From: Spirochaetia bacterium
Lineage (GTDB): Bacteria; Spirochaetota; Spirochaetia; Treponematales; Breznakiellaceae
NCBI GenBank assembly: GCA_026002595.1
Contig: BOBW01000067.1
Coordinates: 1-9,162, forward strand
DNA: 9,162 bases
Reading direction: 5' to 3'
This document shows, in pieces, positions 7,958 through 9,162 of this stretch; the stretch's first letter is position 1; each line of letters begins with the position of its first letter. The position numbers and the translations under genes are program-made. The notes under the pieces are model-generated. The model did not search any database and was not told the origin of the DNA. It saw nothing but the letters and a program-made list of their open reading frames with translations.

Positions 7958-7977
7958 GGTCGGAAACTTCGTTTCCG
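7958..7977 (+). repeat. Micro-palindrome copy 2, at second transposase frame break
   Basis: This is identical to copy 1 over 20 bases, 266 bases downstream, while the surrounding coding sequence is unrelated. It separates ...FFEWRCG from LFAPMPRLMINFL, which lie in different frames. Confidence 0.85.
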
Positions 7978-8310
7978 CAGCTCTTTGCCCCTATGCCCCG
8001 CCTGATGATCAACTTCCTCGTGAGCGAATACGGACTGGACGATGCAATCCGCGATCTGCTCGTCCAGGTGAGCCCGGCGACCATCGACCGGCTGTTGGCG
8101 AAGGAAAAGGCGAAGCTGCGCCTCAAGGGAAAAAGCCTGGCCAGGCCGGGGACGCTGCTAAAAAACCAGATACCCGTGCGGGTCTTTTTTACCTGGGACG
8201 AGCGCAAGCCCGGTTTCTTCGAGATCGGCACTGTCTGCCATTGCGGGGCCAGTTCGTCGGGGGAGTTTTGCTGCACCCTCACCATAACCGACATGTATTC
8301 CAGCTGGACG

Positions 8311-8325
8311 CGGACTAAAGTCCGA
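8311..8325 (+). repeat. Micro-palindrome inserted in frame in the transposase
   Basis: CGGACT-AA-AGTCCG (8311-8324) encodes most of the five residues RTKVR between SSWT and EVFALRNRA. From memory of related transposases the normal spacing is WTExxALRN, so a 15-nt in-frame insertion is the simplest reading. Confidence 0.6.
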
Positions 8326-8551
8326 GAGGTGTTCGCCCTCCGCAATCGCGCCCGCCGGTGGGTCAAGGAAAACATCGCCCAAACAGCGGCCCGGCTGCCC
8401 TTCCCCCTGCGCGGCGTCGACAGCGACAACGGCGGCGAGTTTATCAACGAGCAGCTCTTCCTCTGGTGCAACGAGAACCAGATCCAGTTCGCCCGCAGCC
8501 GCCCCTACCGCAAAAACGACAATTGTTTCGTTGAGCAGAAAAACCCTTGAT

Positions 8552-8565
8552 GTTGCGTAAGCAAC
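8552..8565 (+). repeat. Micro-palindrome at third transposase frame break
   Basis: GTTGC-GTAA-GCAAC has a 5-bp stem and 4-nt loop. It lies between FVEQKN (frame ending in TGA at 8548-8550) and IVRKMIG in the next frame. The gap from AAC to ATT is 26 bases, again a net +2. Confidence 0.75.
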
Positions 8566-8917
8566 TACCTATTGTGCGAAAAATGATTGGTCCCAGCCGT
8601 TTTGACACCGATTCCGAGTACACTGCTCTGGCTGAGGCATACCGCTTTCTGGTCCCCCTCATCAACTTCTGGTACCCCGCCATCAAGCTCGCGGGCAAGG
8701 AAAAACAAGCCTCAGGCAGGTACAAAAAGATCTACGAAAAGGATCCGAAAACCCCGTACCAACGGCTGCTTGACTCTCCCGATGTCTCGAAGGAGTCCAA
8801 GGCGAAGCTGCGCGGTATGGCCGCCTCGCTCAACCCGGTTGAACTCAAGAAGGCTTTTGATCAGGCCGGAAACGCGCTCTTGCAACTCAACCGTGAAAAG
8901 GGTAATACTCTTTCCAC

Positions 8918-8932
8918 TTCCGCGTAGCGGAA
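8918..8932 (+). repeat. Micro-palindrome at the transposase C-terminus, supplies its stop codon
   Basis: TTCCGC-GTA-GCGGAA has a 6-bp stem and 3-nt loop, and its loop region contains the in-frame TAG (8925-8927). If it too adds a net 2 bases, the original gene would end at the TAG 8942-8944 inside the inner terminal repeat. Confidence 0.7.
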
Positions 8933-8938
8933 TCTCTT

Positions 8939-8995
8939 GGCTAGATTTCGGTGTTTTGAGGCACACTTTTTTTGACTAGATTTTATTTTGAGGCA
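8939..8995 (-). repeat. Right end of the insertion sequence: two tandem terminal motifs, inverted
   Basis: Read on the minus strand, the outer motif begins at 8995 and the inner one at 8963, 32 bases apart. Both are TGCCTCAAAA...ATCTAG. The CTAG of the inner motif overlaps the likely original stop codon of the transposase (TAG 8942-8944). Confidence 0.85.
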
Positions 8996-9162
8996 CTACG
9001 ACAACGGCCCCACCAAATAATTCATAACTTTTCTGTATCCATACCTAGACGTTTTCCCAAAAAGGGGCTATGTTCATTGCATGAACGGGAACGGCAAAGG
9101 GTATTTACACAGCGCCTCGCATAACACGCACATAAACCGCCGCAGCGTAAGTACTTATCGCC
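8996..9162. other. Right flank of the insertion sequence, no gene identified
   Basis: I see no recognisable product. A perfect hairpin GTTCAT-TGC-ATGAAC lies at 9072-9086, followed by a frame open from ATG 9081 to the window end (MNGNGKGYLHSASHNTHINR...) whose only candidate ribosome-binding site, GGGG at 9063-9066, is too far away. A reverse-strand frame is also open through much of the segment. Neither is called as a gene. Confidence 0.4.

Larger units (their letters stand above)
7611..8944 (+). pseudogene. DDE (rve-type) transposase, split into four frames by micro-palindromes
   Basis: The ATG at 7611 follows AGGAGG by five bases. Coding runs in frame from 7611 to about 7700 (MYSKRKICNELFRRYQKAG), then a second frame to about 7966 (LDEYAETLGYNRDY...FFEWRCG), a third to 8550 and a fourth from about 8571 to 8927. 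The third segment holds the catalytic D (8197-8199, TWDERKPG), D (8425-8427, DSDNGGEF) and E (8533-8535, FVEQKN), with exactly 35 residues between the last two. The fourth segment contains RFDTDSEY and TPYQRLLDSPDVS, the usual C-terminal half of this family. Every join coincides with a 14-15 nt palindrome. Removing 14 nt at the second join gives CGRKLFAPMPRL, which fits the family's CGKRLAPFLPEL-type segment in spacing as I remember it. The gene is probably inactive unless decoding is unusual. Confidence 0.85.
7517..8995 (+). mobile_element. Insertion sequence with duplicated inverted termini and DDE transposase (degraded)
   Basis: The element is bounded by inverted ends TGCCTCAAAATTAATCTAG (7517-7535) on the left and, read on minus from 8995, TGCCTCAAAATAAAATCTAG on the right. 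Each end has a second inner copy of the same motif. A single transposase gene fills the interior. The integrase core resembles the IS481/ISNCY-like rve transposases with DSDNGGEFIN and FVEQKN motifs. I see no clear target-site duplication outside the ends (flanks gtcgcaa and ctacgac). The length is about 1.48 kb. The copy is almost certainly unable to make its own full-length transposase by normal decoding, because the gene changes frame three times. Confidence 0.88.

Noticed and set aside
8135..8146. Perfect 12-bp palindrome GCCTGGCCAGGC in the transposase as a further micro-palindrome
   Set aside because: It has no loop, and the encoded GKSLARPGTLLKNQIP aligns without a gap to the family sequence as I know it, so nothing appears inserted.
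7505..9007. Target-site duplication of the insertion sequence
   Set aside because: Flanks on the two sides (gtcgcaa and ctacgac) share no convincing direct repeat.
9081..9162. Start of a new gene at ATG 9081
   Set aside because: The frame is open for only 27 codons before the window ends, lacks a well-placed ribosome-binding site and begins inside a hairpin. It cannot be told from chance.

Overview
The window looks like part of a chromosome from a host-associated, diazotroph-like spirochaete, possibly a gut Treponema. The evidence is a NifA-type activator next to a sigma-54-driven ammonium transporter/PII pair, plus a predicted outer-membrane barrel protein with a signal peptide. The taxonomic assignment is an inference and no marker gene is present.

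Region 1 (1-3378) is a GC-rich nitrogen-control block. It holds the 3' part of a NifA-like enhancer-binding protein, a repeat-rich spacer ending in a near-perfect -24/-12 promoter, amtB, glnK and a strong terminator. The activator and promoter fit ammonium uptake switched on under nitrogen limitation. The PII protein would gate the AmtB channel, but it has Val where the uridylylated Tyr51 normally sits.

Region 2 (3431-5313) is lower in GC. A clear -35/-10 promoter overlaps a perfect 18-bp palindrome and is followed by tetR, a predicted outer-membrane barrel protein and a four-helix inner-membrane protein in one transcription unit. A long hairpin closes it. This resembles a self-regulated envelope cassette, perhaps acquired.

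Region 3 (5348-7465, minus strand) carries a small single-helix membrane peptide that looks like a truncated remnant, a PPOX/split-barrel flavoprotein and a two-domain ABC-F ATPase that starts at TTG.

Region 4 (7517-8995) is an insertion sequence with duplicated inverted termini and a D,D(35)E transposase. The transposase is broken into four reading-frame segments. Each frame change coincides with a 14-15 nt micro-palindrome (6-bp or 5-bp stem, 3-4 nt loop). A further one is inserted in frame, and another supplies the stop codon at the C-terminus. All three proven frame changes are in the same direction (net insertion of 2 mod 3). Similar palindromes lie in the glnK terminator loop, next to the PPOX ribosome-binding site and just beyond the insertion sequence. 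These micro-palindromes are the least explained structure in the window and the best candidate for something undescribed. The last 167 bases hold no gene I can identify.
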